A stretch of DNA of 63,282 nt from Caballeronia mineralivorans PML1(12) (GCF_001028175.1 NZ_AEJF01000063.1:1-63282); one strand, 5' to 3'; positions 44,466-53,787 are shown, numbered from the stretch's first letter. Made by a program: numbers and translations. Notes: generated from the letters alone by a model not told the origin.

Positions 44466-45713
44466 ATGGCAGCACTGCAAATTGATGATCTGCCCGCCGC
44501 TATCCGGCAGGCAAAACGCGAGCTCCGCGAGAGATTGCCTAACTATCGCGAGGTATTCGCTGAAGTCGAAAAAGCGATCAGTGAAGAAGCACGGCTTATC
44601 GCAGAGCGACGCGACCGGGGCGAAGCCGTCATTCCCGTGATCCAGTTTTCCGACATCGCCGAACAGCGCGTCGGGCCGGCGCAGATCGAACTCGTGAAGG
44701 TGCGCGGGGCATGCGTGATCCGCAATGTATTCGACCGTAAGCTCGTCGAAGCTTGGGACAGGGAGATTGCTGACTATGTAGAGCGCAACGATCTCGATAG
44801 GCGGCTGCAGCATCGCGCGGAGGATAAATATTTCGGCGAACTCCAGTCCAGCAAGCCGCAAATCTACGGCATCTACTGGTCCAGGCCACAAGTACTGGCT
44901 CGGCAGGCACCATCGCTCACGGCCGCGCGCGTGTTCCTGAACCGGCTGTGGCGCAACGAAAGCGAGGGTCGCGTGCACTTCGCTCCTGACCACGTGCCGG
45001 TCTATGCCGACCGTCTGCGTCGCCGGCCGCCCGGCTCGGAATCTCTCGGTCTGTCCGCGCACTGCGATGGTGGCTCCGTCGAACGCTGGATCGAAAGCAA
45101 TTTTCGTAAAGTGTACCGACATGTGTTCGACGGCAACTGGCGACGCTACGATGCGTTCGACGCCGCGTTCCGGCCAGACGTGCTGGAGATTGCGTCGCCG
45201 GCGGTCTGTTCCATGTTTCGCACATTCCAGGGCTGGACGGCGCTGACTCCCCAAGGGCCAGGCGACGGCACGTTACAACTCGTTCCGATTGCCAACTCGA
45301 TGGTTTATATCCTGCTGCGCGCCCTTCAGGACGACGTTGCCGAAGATGACCTTTGCGGCGCAATGCCGGGACGCGCGTTGTCGATCAAGCCGGAATGGCA
45401 TGGACCCTTATTCGACGCGCTGTCACCTATACCGAAGATGGAAGCCGGCGACACGGTGTTCTGGCACAGCGATGTGATCCATGCGGTGGAAGACGCACAT
45501 CATGGCACCGGGTACAGCAACGTGATGTATATCGCGTCGGCGCCGGCGTGTGCCAAGAACAACGACTATCTGGAGCGTCAATTGCCCGCCTTTCTTGAAG
45601 GGAAGAGTCCGCCCGACTTTCCGTCTGACCACTTCGAAGTCGATTTCGTCGGACGAGCTACCACCGACGACCTGACGCCGCTGGGTAGAGCGCAACTCGG
45701 TCTCAATCTGTAA
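44466..45713 (+). CDS. DUF1479 (YbiU-like) putative Fe/2-oxoglutarate oxygenase
   Basis: A 415 aa protein of the DUF1479 family, related to the Fe(II)/2-oxoglutarate oxygenase fold. A possible iron site is His in LGLSAHCDGGSVERW with the nearby Asp, and a distal His in FWHSDVIHAVEDAHHG. YGIYWSRPQVLARQAPSLT is a conserved family run. The function of the family is not established. It is under a divergent AraC regulator. Confidence 0.8.
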   Translation: MAALQIDDLPAAIRQAKRELRERLPNYREVFAEVEKAISEEARLIAERRDRGEAVIPVIQFSDIAEQRVGPAQIELVKVRGACVIRNVFDRKLVEAWDREIADYVERNDLDRRLQHRAEDKYFGELQSSKPQIYGIYWSRPQVLARQAPSLTAARVFLNRLWRNESEGRVHFAPDHVPVYADRLRRRPPGSESLGLSAHCDGGSVERWIESNFRKVYRHVFDGNWRRYDAFDAAFRPDVLEIASPAVCSMFRTFQGWTALTPQGPGDGTLQLVPIANSMVYILLRALQDDVAEDDLCGAMPGRALSIKPEWHGPLFDALSPIPKMEAGDTVFWHSDVIHAVEDAHHGTGYSNVMYIASAPACAKNNDYLERQLPAFLEGKSPPDFPSDHFEVDFVGRATTDDLTPLGRAQLGLNL

Positions 45714-45794
45714 GCGGTCAACGCATCCTGAGACCGGACATAACGTACGCCCATAGAGGCGTACGCGTGTCTGCATAGTCGATTGCTCGCGTTG

Positions 45795-46301
45795 CTAATC
45801 CATCAAGCGGCGCGCAGAAAAATCTGCGTCGACGCGCCACGTCTTCCCCTGATCCTGGGAACGTTCGCCAATCCAGCGAAAGGAGTTCGGCGTGATTTCC
45901 GTGAAGCTCCAGCGCACGGCGTCGCCTGCGCTGTTGTGGCCTTCCTGGACGATGTCGTTACCCGAAGCACGGCCCAGTTGCCGTGAATAGTACTGGCGGA
46001 GCGGGTCGCTCCACAGGATGTGCCAGGCGTCCAAAGCAGGGTCGTAGACCCGCAGCGTCGTGCCGTGGAAGATCCCGGGAAGAATCCATACATCCTGGAT
46101 CGCACGGCCCTCGAGCACCCAACCGAAATGAATTTCGCCGCGGCCAGGTTGCGGCGTGCCGTCGTCGCCGTAGACGATCGTGTCCATCTCCCAGCGGCCG
46201 CCGCGGTCAATCAACCAGCCGTAAAGTTTCATTTTTTCGGCGCGATCGGCAGCGGGCTCATTGGTATGAAGAGCATCAATCAAGGATTTCGATGTGGGCA
46301 T
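45795..46301 (-). CDS. Small conserved hypothetical protein
   Basis: 168 aa soluble protein from ATG 46301 (GGAG 8 bases upstream). It is rich in Trp and Gly in a pattern suggesting a beta-sheet barrel or lipocalin-like fold: EMDTIVYGDDG, GEIHFGWVLEGRAIQDVW, LWSDPLRQYYSRQLGRASG and SFRWIGERSQDQGKTWRV. The GEIHFGWVLEGRAIQDVW part recalls DUF1579-like proteins. No catalytic motif or signal peptide is seen. It diverges from an AraC regulator gene (85 bp), its likely controller. Confidence 0.72.
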   Translation of the reverse strand: MPTSKSLIDALHTNEPAADRAEKMKLYGWLIDRGGRWEMDTIVYGDDGTPQPGRGEIHFGWVLEGRAIQDVWILPGIFHGTTLRVYDPALDAWHILWSDPLRQYYSRQLGRASGNDIVQEGHNSAGDAVRWSFTEITPNSFRWIGERSQDQGKTWRVDADFSARRLMD

Positions 46302-46386
46302 GGTAAGAACTCCGTCAGGCATTGGATTTCCTATCCTAAGCAGCAACGGCTCACACGGCTTGGGGAAAATTGCTATATCTTTGGAT

Positions 46387-47217
46387 ATGGCTCCCACTCC
46401 CGATCTCCTTGCAGCCGGCTCCGGATGGCGCGTCCATGACGTCGTCTGCACCGCCAGTTCGCACGACCGGCCTTTCGAAGAGCAGCACGAGGCCCTGTGC
46501 ATTGCAGCAGTGATGTCGGGCACCTTCCGCTATCGTTCAACTCAAGGGTCGGCCACGCTTGCGCCGGGGGCAGTTCTGCTCGGCAATGAGCAACATTGTT
46601 ATGAATGCAGCCACGAGCACAGCGCCGGAGACCGCTGCCTCTCCTTTCATTTCACACCTGAGTTCTTCGAGCAAATAATCTCCGCCGTGCCGGGTGCGCG
46701 GCACATTTCATTCGATGTGCCGAATCTGCCACCATTACCGGCGTTGATACCCATCGTCGCGGCAGCGGAAGCTGCGCGCGCCGATGGCGACTTTGCAGCG
46801 TTTGAAGAGTTGGCGTTGTGTCTGGCTGGCACGGTGTCGTCAGCGTTAGCCGGCGCAAAGCGGCCCAGGCGCACACCAAGCCCGCGCGATGAACTACGGG
46901 TCGCCGCCGTTTTGCGCAGGATCGAGCGAGAGTCGCATCAGCCGCTTGCGCTGGCGGATCTGGCGAGTGAAGCCGCGACCAGCCAATATCACTTTCTGCG
47001 TCTGTTTTTGCAGGTCGTAGGCGTGACGCCTTACCAGTACCTCATGCGTACGCGATTGCACGAGGCGGCCGTGCGTCTTCGCGGGTCCAACGAGAGCGTC
47101 TTGAGCGTAGCGCTGGAGACAGGCTTCAATGACGTGTCGACATTCAATAGCCACTTCCGGCGAATCATGGGAATGAGCCCGAGCGCTTATCGTCGGTTGA
47201 AAGGGGGAGTGGAATAG
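46387..47217 (+). CDS. AraC-family regulator
   Basis: DNA-binding regulator (276 aa from ATG 46387). The N-terminal part has HEALCIAAVMSGTFRYRSTQ and GAVLLGNEQHCYECSHEH, an AraC cupin arm. The C-terminal HTH pair has LALADLASEAATSQYHFLRL and LSVALETGFNDVSTFNSHFR. It is divergent from the small hypothetical gene at 45795-46301. Confidence 0.85.
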   Translation: MAPTPDLLAAGSGWRVHDVVCTASSHDRPFEEQHEALCIAAVMSGTFRYRSTQGSATLAPGAVLLGNEQHCYECSHEHSAGDRCLSFHFTPEFFEQIISAVPGARHISFDVPNLPPLPALIPIVAAAEAARADGDFAAFEELALCLAGTVSSALAGAKRPRRTPSPRDELRVAAVLRRIERESHQPLALADLASEAATSQYHFLRLFLQVVGVTPYQYLMRTRLHEAAVRLRGSNESVLSVALETGFNDVSTFNSHFRRIMGMSPSAYRRLKGGVE

Positions 47218-47390
47218 CGTTCGCAGGGTTATTGAAAGAAGTGAACCGATAACGTCGCACCAAGTGCTTATCGGTTTAAGCCGGGTTCATTAAATCTGGA
47301 AAAGCCATTTCGGCTCACCTATTCTTAATCGATGCGGATGACTGAATAATTAGTGCGCCGCACAACAAAAAGAACTATCGGGAGACCCTC

Positions 47391-49127
47391 ATGTCCAGAT
47401 CCCGTACGTCGCTTTTCTCCCTGTTTGCCTGCTCCGCACTTGGCATGCTCGCGCCGGGCGTAACAGCGCTTGCCGCCGACGAGATACAAGGTGCCGCGAC
47501 CACTCAAGCGGCATCCATGCCGGACGCACTGCGACCGGTGACACAGCAGCAACTCGATTTGGCCGGCGGTAACCAGGCCGCGTGGCTGCAGCCCAACGGC
47601 TCTTACACCGAGACGCGGTTCGCTCCCGCCACGCAAATCACTCCGGCAAACGTGTCGAAGCTCAGACCGGTATTCGTGTTTCAGACGGCTGTGATGGAAT
47701 CGATGGAAACGGCGCCCATTGTGTCGAACGGCGTGATGTTCCTCACCACGTCGTATAACCACGTCTACGCCATCGACGCCGTGACCGGCAAGGAATACTG
47801 GCATTACAAACACAAGATGGGCTCGGTCACGACCTATTGCTGCGGGCCGAATAACCGCGGTGTCGCGATCTTCGGCGATCGCTTGTACATGGGCACGCTC
47901 GACTCCAAGCTCGTCGCACTCGATACCAAGACCGGCAAGCTCTTGTGGGAAACCCAGATTGCGGACCCTGAACTTGGCTACTCGGAAACCATGGCGCCGG
48001 TCGTGGTCGACGGCAAGGTGCTGATTGGCACGAACGGCGGCGAATACGGCATTCGCGGTTTTGTGAAAGCGTTCGATGCCGACTCCGGCCAACTGTTGTG
48101 GACCTTCTACACCATCCCGGATACGGGGCAGGAAGGCATCTGGGCAGAAAACGATGCGGTCGGCCGCAACATGAAGCGCGACGTCGCGAACGAAAAGCAG
48201 CAACTGGCGGCGAAGGGCGGGGACTTCTACAAGACGCTCGGCGGCGGTGTCTGGATGACGCCGGCCATCGACCGGAAAGAACACACGGTGTATTTCGTGG
48301 TCGGCAATCCTTCGCCTGACCTGTATGGCGCGGTGCGTCCAGGAGACAATCTTTATACTGATTCGCTCGTTGCAATCGATCTCGATACCGGCAAATACAA
48401 GTGGCATTACCAATACATCGCGCATGATCTATGGGACCTCGATGCGGCAAGCCCGCCGATCCTGGTCGACGTGCGGGACAAGAACGGCCATATGATTCCG
48501 GGTATCATCCACGGCGGCAAGACGGGGTTTATCTATGTGCATGACCGTCGCGACGGACACCTGATCCGCTTCTCCGAGGCCATGATTCCGCAAGAGGGTG
48601 TGTGGACGCTGCCGACACCAACCGGTGCACGCATGCTGCCGGGTGCGAATGGCGGCGTCGAATGGTCGCCGATGGCCTTCGATCCGAAAACCCGCATGGC
48701 ATATGCGGCAAACCTGCATCAGCCGATGACGTACCAGGTGGAAGATGTAGCTTACCCGGGCGGCAAGCTGTGGCTTGGCGGTGCCTTCAAGACCATTCCT
48801 TCGGAAGAGCAATGGGGCAAGCTGGTCGCGGTCAACATCGATACCGGCAAGATCGCGTGGTCCTTTAAGACAGCGCAGCCGCTGATCGGCGGCGTGCTGG
48901 CGACCGCCGGCGGCCTGGTCTTCAACGGCGAGGGCAACGGGCTGTTCCGCGCCTTCGACGCAGCCACCGGCAAGAAGCTCTGGGAGTTCCAGTGCGGTGC
49001 GGGCGTCAACGCGCCGGCAGTCTCCTACACCGTTCGCGGCAAGCAATACATCGCGGTCGCGGCCGGCGGCAATACGCAACTCGACTTCAAGCGCGGCAAC
49101 AGCGTGCTTGTGTTCGCGTTGCCTTAG
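47391..49127 (+). CDS. PQQ-dependent alcohol dehydrogenase with lanthanide-type Asp pair
   Basis: Periplasmic quinoprotein dehydrogenase (578 aa) with an eight-blade propeller and a signal peptide (ending VTALA-AD). Adjacent cysteines Cys150-Cys151 (TTYCCGP) form the disulfide ring over PQQ. Metal ligands Glu218 (GGEYGIRG) and Asn306 (VVGNPSPD) are present. The catalytic Asp349 is followed by Asp351 (HDLWDLD); a second Asp two residues on marks lanthanide-dependent enzymes such as XoxF and PedH, whereas calcium enzymes have Ala or Ser. There is no C-terminal haem domain. A dihaem cytochrome c is encoded 9 bp downstream as the likely electron acceptor. The alcohol substrate is unknown. Confidence 0.87.
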   Translation: MSRSRTSLFSLFACSALGMLAPGVTALAADEIQGAATTQAASMPDALRPVTQQQLDLAGGNQAAWLQPNGSYTETRFAPATQITPANVSKLRPVFVFQTAVMESMETAPIVSNGVMFLTTSYNHVYAIDAVTGKEYWHYKHKMGSVTTYCCGPNNRGVAIFGDRLYMGTLDSKLVALDTKTGKLLWETQIADPELGYSETMAPVVVDGKVLIGTNGGEYGIRGFVKAFDADSGQLLWTFYTIPDTGQEGIWAENDAVGRNMKRDVANEKQQLAAKGGDFYKTLGGGVWMTPAIDRKEHTVYFVVGNPSPDLYGAVRPGDNLYTDSLVAIDLDTGKYKWHYQYIAHDLWDLDAASPPILVDVRDKNGHMIPGIIHGGKTGFIYVHDRRDGHLIRFSEAMIPQEGVWTLPTPTGARMLPGANGGVEWSPMAFDPKTRMAYAANLHQPMTYQVEDVAYPGGKLWLGGAFKTIPSEEQWGKLVAVNIDTGKIAWSFKTAQPLIGGVLATAGGLVFNGEGNGLFRAFDAATGKKLWEFQCGAGVNAPAVSYTVRGKQYIAVAAGGNTQLDFKRGNSVLVFALP

Positions 49128-49136
49128 GACGTGGGG

Positions 49137-49748
49137 ATGAGGGGTCCCTGGCAGCGTCTTCGAGCTGGACAACGGCATGCGCTTGCGTTGAGTGTGTGCG
49201 TGAGTTTCTGGGCGCTTCCTGTTGCCGTTCATGCCGACGCCGATGCGGGCAAAACCAAGGCGGTAGCCTGCGTTGCGTGCCACGGTGCGATGGGAAATTC
49301 GACCAGTCCGGACTATCCGGTTCTCGCCGGCCAGACGGCGCGTTACCTCTATCTCGAGCTCCGGGATTTCAAGGCCGGACGCCGTAATGATCCGCGCATG
49401 AGCCCGATGGCGGCCAACCTCTCGCCCGAGGACATGCATGACCTCGCCGACTATTTCGCGGCGCAACAGCCGGTGCCGGTTGTTTTCAAGGCTGATCCCA
49501 TCAAGGTCGACGCCGGCCGCAAGAAGGCCGCTGAAGTCTTGTGCACGATGTGTCATCTCGGCGGTTTCATCGGGCAGAACGAGATGCCGCGAGTGGCTGG
49601 GCAGCACTATCAATATATCGTCAAGCAGCTCGAGGATTTCCGCGCGCGCAGGCGTACCAACGACGCAGGCAGCATGACAAGCGTGACAACCGGCCTGTCC
49701 GATGCGGATATCGAGAACCTCGCTAATTACATCGTCAATCTTCAATAG
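49137..49748 (+). CDS. Dihaem cytochrome c (c4-like)
   Basis: Periplasmic electron carrier (203 aa) with a signal peptide (ending AVHA-DA). Two CxxCH haem sites are at residues 45-49 (CVACH) and 136-140 (CTMCH), each followed by a Met-containing region (RMSPMA, SMTSV) that can supply the sixth ligand. The tandem arrangement resembles cytochrome c4. Start ATG 49137 with AGGA 8 bases upstream. It follows the PQQ dehydrogenase gene and is the obvious partner for it. Confidence 0.88.
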   Translation: MRGPWQRLRAGQRHALALSVCVSFWALPVAVHADADAGKTKAVACVACHGAMGNSTSPDYPVLAGQTARYLYLELRDFKAGRRNDPRMSPMAANLSPEDMHDLADYFAAQQPVPVVFKADPIKVDAGRKKAAEVLCTMCHLGGFIGQNEMPRVAGQHYQYIVKQLEDFRARRRTNDAGSMTSVTTGLSDADIENLANYIVNLQ

Positions 49749-49779
49749 GCCGAGCAAGCTTCTTTTGCGAGTGTGTGAG

Positions 49780-50427
49780 ATGAAGAGAATGTCTGGCTGG
49801 TGCGTGACCGCTCTCGCGCTCGGTGCTCTCAGCGGCGTCGTTTGGGCGAACGACCTGAGCGTCAATGAACAACTGCTCGCGGCGGCGCGAAGCAATGACG
49901 AAGCGGGCGTGACGCGAGCGCTCGACGCAGGCGCCGCTGTTGATTCGCGTAACCGTATCGGCGATACGGCGTTGATCAGCGCCTGCAAGAAGGGCCTGGC
50001 GCCGATGGCGCGCGTCCTGATCGATCATGGCGCGAACGTCAGCCAGGCCGACGTGCAGGGCGTGACGCCGCTGATGGCGGCGGCGTTCGGCGGCTACGAG
50101 GAGCTTGTCGCGTTGTTGCTTGCCCATCATGCAGACCTGGCCAGTACGGATCGCGTGGGCAAGACCGCGATCGAATATGCGGCCGGACTCGGACACACCG
50201 CTGTGGTCGAGCAACTGCTTGATGCGGGCGTGGATGTGAACGCGGTTTATCACAACCACCTGACGGCGCTCATGTGGGCGGCCGGCTACGATCAGATACA
50301 GACGGTGTCGCTGCTGCTTGCACGAGGGGCCAAACGCGACATGCGCGACGATCGCGGCTTGACGGCGAGGGACATCGCGGACCAGACCGGATCGAAGCAG
50401 GTCGCGCTGGTTTTATCGAAGCAGTGA
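49780..50427 (+). CDS. Exported ankyrin-repeat protein
   Basis: 215 aa with a signal peptide (CVTALALGALSGVVWA-ND) and about five ankyrin repeats: NEQLLAAARSNDEAGVTRAL, GDTALISACKKGLAPMARVL, GVTPLMAAAFGGYEELVALL, GKTAIEYAAGLGHTAVVEQL and LTALMWAAGYDQIQTVSLLL. A protein-interaction role in the periplasm is inferred. It is the third gene of the PQQ dehydrogenase-cytochrome unit (31 bp gap) and could help assemble or protect those proteins. An ATG three codons further in is an alternative start. Confidence 0.83.
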   Translation: MKRMSGWCVTALALGALSGVVWANDLSVNEQLLAAARSNDEAGVTRALDAGAAVDSRNRIGDTALISACKKGLAPMARVLIDHGANVSQADVQGVTPLMAAAFGGYEELVALLLAHHADLASTDRVGKTAIEYAAGLGHTAVVEQLLDAGVDVNAVYHNHLTALMWAAGYDQIQTVSLLLARGAKRDMRDDRGLTARDIADQTGSKQVALVLSKQ

Positions 50428-50456
50428 GTGCGGCTTGCGTCGCTTCTGCTCACGCG

Positions 50457-51629
50457 TCAACGCATGTTGCCCGTGTGACCCAGCGAATAACGCCCGGGTT
50501 GCGGCCAGACGGTGAGGCCGTGCGGTTCCATGCCGACCGGAATAGACGTGACCGCACCGGTCGACGTGTTGATGGCGTACACCACATCGTCGTACCGGCC
50601 CGAGAGCCACAGCATGGTGCCGTCGGCGCTGACGTTGCCCATGTCCGGGCTGCCGCCGCCAGGAATCGGCCAGGTTGTCAGGACTTTTCGCGTGGCAAAG
50701 TCGATGACCGACACACTGCCTTTGCCGTGAGGCGCTCCGTGAACGCGGTTCGATCCGCGATTCGAAACATACAAGCGCTTGCCGTCGCGGCTCGGATAGA
50801 GTCCGTGCGTACCGATGCCCGTCGGGATGAATCCGATCTTCGTGAAGCTGTCGCCATCGATCACGTAGACGCCATCGGCCATCATGTCGGCGACGTAAAA
50901 CACGCGGCCGTCGGGCGCCACGCGGATGTCCTGCGGCATACCTTTCTTGTCGAGTTGAAGATAACCGACGACGGCCCGCTTCACCATGTCGATCTTCGCA
51001 AGACGGCCACCGAACTCACAGGTAAAAAGCGCGTATTTTCCGTCGATGGAAAAGTCCGCGTGATTAATCCCTCTGCACTGGGGCACGGACAGGCTGGAGG
51101 TCAGCGTCATGGTATGCGGGTCGCGAAAGTCGAGCCGCGCACGCGCTTCGGCCACGACAATGGCCTCCTTGCCATCCGGCGTGAAATACATGTTGTACGG
51201 GTCGTCGACCATCACTGCGTGGCCGGGCTTGCCCGTCTTCGGATCGATCGGTGTCAGGCTGCCGTCGGTGCGGCCCTCGGCGTTGTTCGCCACCCATAGG
51301 GTTTTCAGATCCCATGACGGAACCACGTGCTGCGGGCTCAAGCCGACGCGGTATTTGTCGACTACCTTGAGCGTGGCCGGGTCGATCACAACCACATCGT
51401 TTGAGCGCAGGTTCGGCACGTAGACCCGCGGCAGAGCATCGGCTACCGACGCACTGAGATGGCCCGCACCCGCTTCACTATAAAGATTGGCGGCGTCGAC
51501 CACGGGTGGCATGCCGGGCACCGTGGCAACGGCGGGCGCGGCGAACGCAGCGCTCGTTGACCATAAACCGGCGGTCGCGAAACTGATCGAAGAGGCGAGG
51601 CGCAAGAGGCGGCGAGCACACGAATGCAT
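50457..51629 (-). CDS. Exported YVTN-type beta-propeller protein
   Basis: 390 aa, signal peptide (cleavage near AFA-AP), then repeated propeller blades: VYVPNLRSNDVVVIDPATLK, TLWVANNAEGRTDGSLTPID, VFYVADMMADGVYVIDGDS, RLYVSNRGSNRVHGAP and LWLSGRYDDVVYAINTSTG. The family resembles propellers found with PQQ-dependent catabolism. It has no enzyme motif; a role as a periplasmic scaffold or ligand carrier is inferred. It converges with the ankyrin gene (29 bp) and follows the creatininase-family gene on the same strand (55 bp). Confidence 0.82.
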   Translation of the reverse strand: MHSCARRLLRLASSISFATAGLWSTSAAFAAPAVATVPGMPPVVDAANLYSEAGAGHLSASVADALPRVYVPNLRSNDVVVIDPATLKVVDKYRVGLSPQHVVPSWDLKTLWVANNAEGRTDGSLTPIDPKTGKPGHAVMVDDPYNMYFTPDGKEAIVVAEARARLDFRDPHTMTLTSSLSVPQCRGINHADFSIDGKYALFTCEFGGRLAKIDMVKRAVVGYLQLDKKGMPQDIRVAPDGRVFYVADMMADGVYVIDGDSFTKIGFIPTGIGTHGLYPSRDGKRLYVSNRGSNRVHGAPHGKGSVSVIDFATRKVLTTWPIPGGGSPDMGNVSADGTMLWLSGRYDDVVYAINTSTGAVTSIPVGMEPHGLTVWPQPGRYSLGHTGNMR

Positions 51630-51684
51630 GGCAAATCCCGTAATTGATTGAAGCACCAGCTCGACGCCGGCGAGGAAGATAGCG

Positions 51685-52500
51685 TCAGTGTCCGGCAGTT
51701 TCTTTTTTGATCGCAACGATGGTTCGCGACACGATCGCGTCTATGCCGGCTTGTCCGAGTTGCGCGGTCGAGTGCCGCGGATCGCCGCCATAAACACCCA
51801 CGGAAGGCCCCGGCTTGGGCGCGTTTTTCATGTCGTCGAGCCGCACCATTTGCGGTGCGACTGCGAGCAGCAGGGAGGTATCGGCGAGGCCGGCGTGCGT
51901 GCCGATCTCGTCGTCCCGAACGCCGTGCTCACGAAGGATCTGGTTGTACCCGGTGGAACTGGTGCCGTAGTACTCGGCCGGGACGAACGCGCGCGCATCC
52001 GAACCCGCCCAGCTCTTGTTGAGCCGTGCAACGACGCGCCGGACATCGTCCTGATAACCACCGTGATCGCCGAGGAAAACGATGTTGCGAAAGCCGTGGA
52101 CCTTGAAGCCGCTAGCCGCCGATTCAAGCGTCTTTTCGAATACATCGTCCGGTACGGTGATCGTGCCGGGGAAGCGCATATGCGAAGTCGGAGGAGCGGT
52201 GTTGCCTTCGGGCACATACGCGATCACAGGTGCAACGATTGCATTGCCCAGTCCTTCGGCAATGCGTTGCGACAGGATCTTGACCCGCACGTTGTGCTTG
52301 CCGAGCGCGACATAAGGACCGGTCTGCTCGGTCCCGCCGATCGGGATGAGGATGGTTGTCTTGCCCGCATGGATCTCGTCGCGCAGCTCGGTCCACGTCA
52401 GGTCCTCGAGCTCGACAGTCTTGGGCGGAATCGCAAGGGCGATTTGCGCGGCGACGAGAAGAAGGGCGGCGACGACAGTCTGTCGTAAGGGAAAACGCAT
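51685..52500 (-). CDS. Secreted creatininase-family protein with altered metal site
   Basis: 271 aa with a signal peptide (VVAALLLVAAQIALA). The creatininase fold is recognised from PIGGTEQTGPYVALGKHN, NIVFLGDHGGYQDD and GTHAGLADTSLLLA. Compared with the family pattern EQHGPHLPLGTD, Glu58 stays, but the ligand His is Thr60 and the ligand Asp position is His69; HAGExETS reads HAGLADTS. Creatininase relatives include MftE of mycofactocin maturation, so a peptide or amide hydrolase acting outside the cytoplasm is possible. It is first in a two-gene unit with the beta-propeller gene. Substrate unknown. Confidence 0.8.
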   Translation of the reverse strand: MRFPLRQTVVAALLLVAAQIALAIPPKTVELEDLTWTELRDEIHAGKTTILIPIGGTEQTGPYVALGKHNVRVKILSQRIAEGLGNAIVAPVIAYVPEGNTAPPTSHMRFPGTITVPDDVFEKTLESAASGFKVHGFRNIVFLGDHGGYQDDVRRVVARLNKSWAGSDARAFVPAEYYGTSSTGYNQILREHGVRDDEIGTHAGLADTSLLLAVAPQMVRLDDMKNAPKPGPSVGVYGGDPRHSTAQLGQAGIDAIVSRTIVAIKKETAGH

Positions 52501-52953
52501 AAATGATCCTCGTGGAAAACTCGGGCTGGGTCTCGACCCGCGAAGCGTCTTTGCGAGCTCTGCGACAGGCTCGCGACGCGGAATGCCCTCTAGATTATCT
52601 GCATCGTTCGCCGCCGTGGATGAAAACGCGAGATCGAATTCGCAACACCAAACCAGCCGTTCGCATCAGCGGCACCCCCCATTGCCACGTGTTTTTTTCT
52701 GTGAAAGACTTCGTTCATCTGCTGTGCCGGACATCATTCCGGTATATCGGACAACTAGTTCAGGTGCTCTATTAAGTGCTCTATCCGGCATCGGCGATCG
52801 TTCATGCGAGGCGGGCCGGACCGCAACATCGATTTATGCAGGCCCATGCCCGGGCATGGGAAGGGCGTTGAGCCCAGGGGCTTCTCTGGCCGCCGCCGTC
52901 TGTTCCTAAGCGGTCCCTAAGCGGACATTTTCACTTTCAAGGCTGAGATCCAA
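52501..52953. other. Intergenic region with palindrome and direct repeat
   Basis: 453 bp between the divergent creatininase-family and binding protein genes. No convincing coding sequence. It contains a 9-base direct repeat GTGCTCTAT (52764-52772 and 52776-52784) and a perfect 18-base palindrome (52843-52860). Confidence 0.5.
52843..52860. repeat. Perfect 18-base palindrome
   Basis: CCCATGCCCGGGCATGGG, 94 bases before the binding protein start. It may be an operator for the importer operon or part of a hairpin in the leader; only the symmetry is seen. Confidence 0.5.
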
Positions 52954-53787
52954 ATGAGACTTGTCAAAGAAAGCGCACGTATTGCCTGTTTATTCGCGGT
53001 GGCCGGTCTGTTGACGCTGGCCGGCTGCACGAAGGTTGCCGCACCCGCCCAGGACGGAGCGACAGAGTCCGCGCTGAAGGCGGTGTTGCAGCGCGGCACG
53101 CTGCGCGTAGGTGACTGTCTGAGCTTCGCTCCCTTCGGTTTCTATAACAAGGATGGTGCGCCTGACGGTTACGACGTCGACCTCGCGAAAGAACTGGCGA
53201 AACAAATGGGCGTGAAGCTCGAGGTCGTCAATACAACGAGCGCCAACCGTATTCCGAACCTGCAAACCAGCAAGGTCGATGTGGTTTTCTGCAATTTCAC
53301 GCGCAATCTTGAGCGGGCCAAGGAAATTGGCTTCACCAATCCCTATGTCGTGGCCAGTGAAGCGCTGCTCGTCAAGAAGAGCGGCGGCATCAAGTCAATC
53401 AAGGACATGTCCAACCGTACGATCGCGACGGTAAAGGGTTCCACGAACGGCGACGAAGTGCGCGCACTGAACATGCAAGTGAAGATCCAGGAATTCGACA
53501 GTTCGCAGGCCGCCATCCTCGCGGTGAAGCAAGGCCAGGCCGACGCGATGATCGAAGACAACAACTTCCTCGCTTATCAGGCGTCGCTCGATCCCGAGTT
53601 GACCGTGACCGACGAAGCACTCGTTCCGCTGGAATACAACGCGTTCGGTGTGAAGGCGGGCGATCAGGTCTGGCTCGATTACCTCAATCTGTTCCTGTTC
53701 CAGATCAACGCGTCGAAGATGAACGCTCAGCTGTACAAGAAGTGGTTCGGAGCCGATCCGCGTTTCGCGTTGAATCCGCAGTACTGA
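52954..53787 (+). CDS. Polar amino acid ABC transporter substrate-binding lipoprotein
   Basis: SBP family 3 protein (277 aa) with a lipoprotein signal (LLTLAGC lipobox, Cys25). Family runs are GTLRVGDCLSFAPFGFYN, DGYDVDLAKELAKQMGVKL and VDVVFCNFTRNLERAKEIGF, and the C-terminus is YKKWFGADPRF. It leads a plus-strand unit SBP-permease-permease-ATPase, followed by an IclR gene. Ligand unknown. Confidence 0.88.
   Translation: MRLVKESARIACLFAVAGLLTLAGCTKVAAPAQDGATESALKAVLQRGTLRVGDCLSFAPFGFYNKDGAPDGYDVDLAKELAKQMGVKLEVVNTTSANRIPNLQTSKVDVVFCNFTRNLERAKEIGFTNPYVVASEALLVKKSGGIKSIKDMSNRTIATVKGSTNGDEVRALNMQVKIQEFDSSQAAILAVKQGQADAMIEDNNFLAYQASLDPELTVTDEALVPLEYNAFGVKAGDQVWLDYLNLFLFQINASKMNAQLYKKWFGADPRFALNPQY

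Noticed and set aside
48429..49988. 519-codon minus-strand frame opposite the PQQ dehydrogenase and cytochrome genes
   Set aside because: Both plus-strand genes have signal peptides and cofactor motifs; the opposite frame has none and spans two genes.
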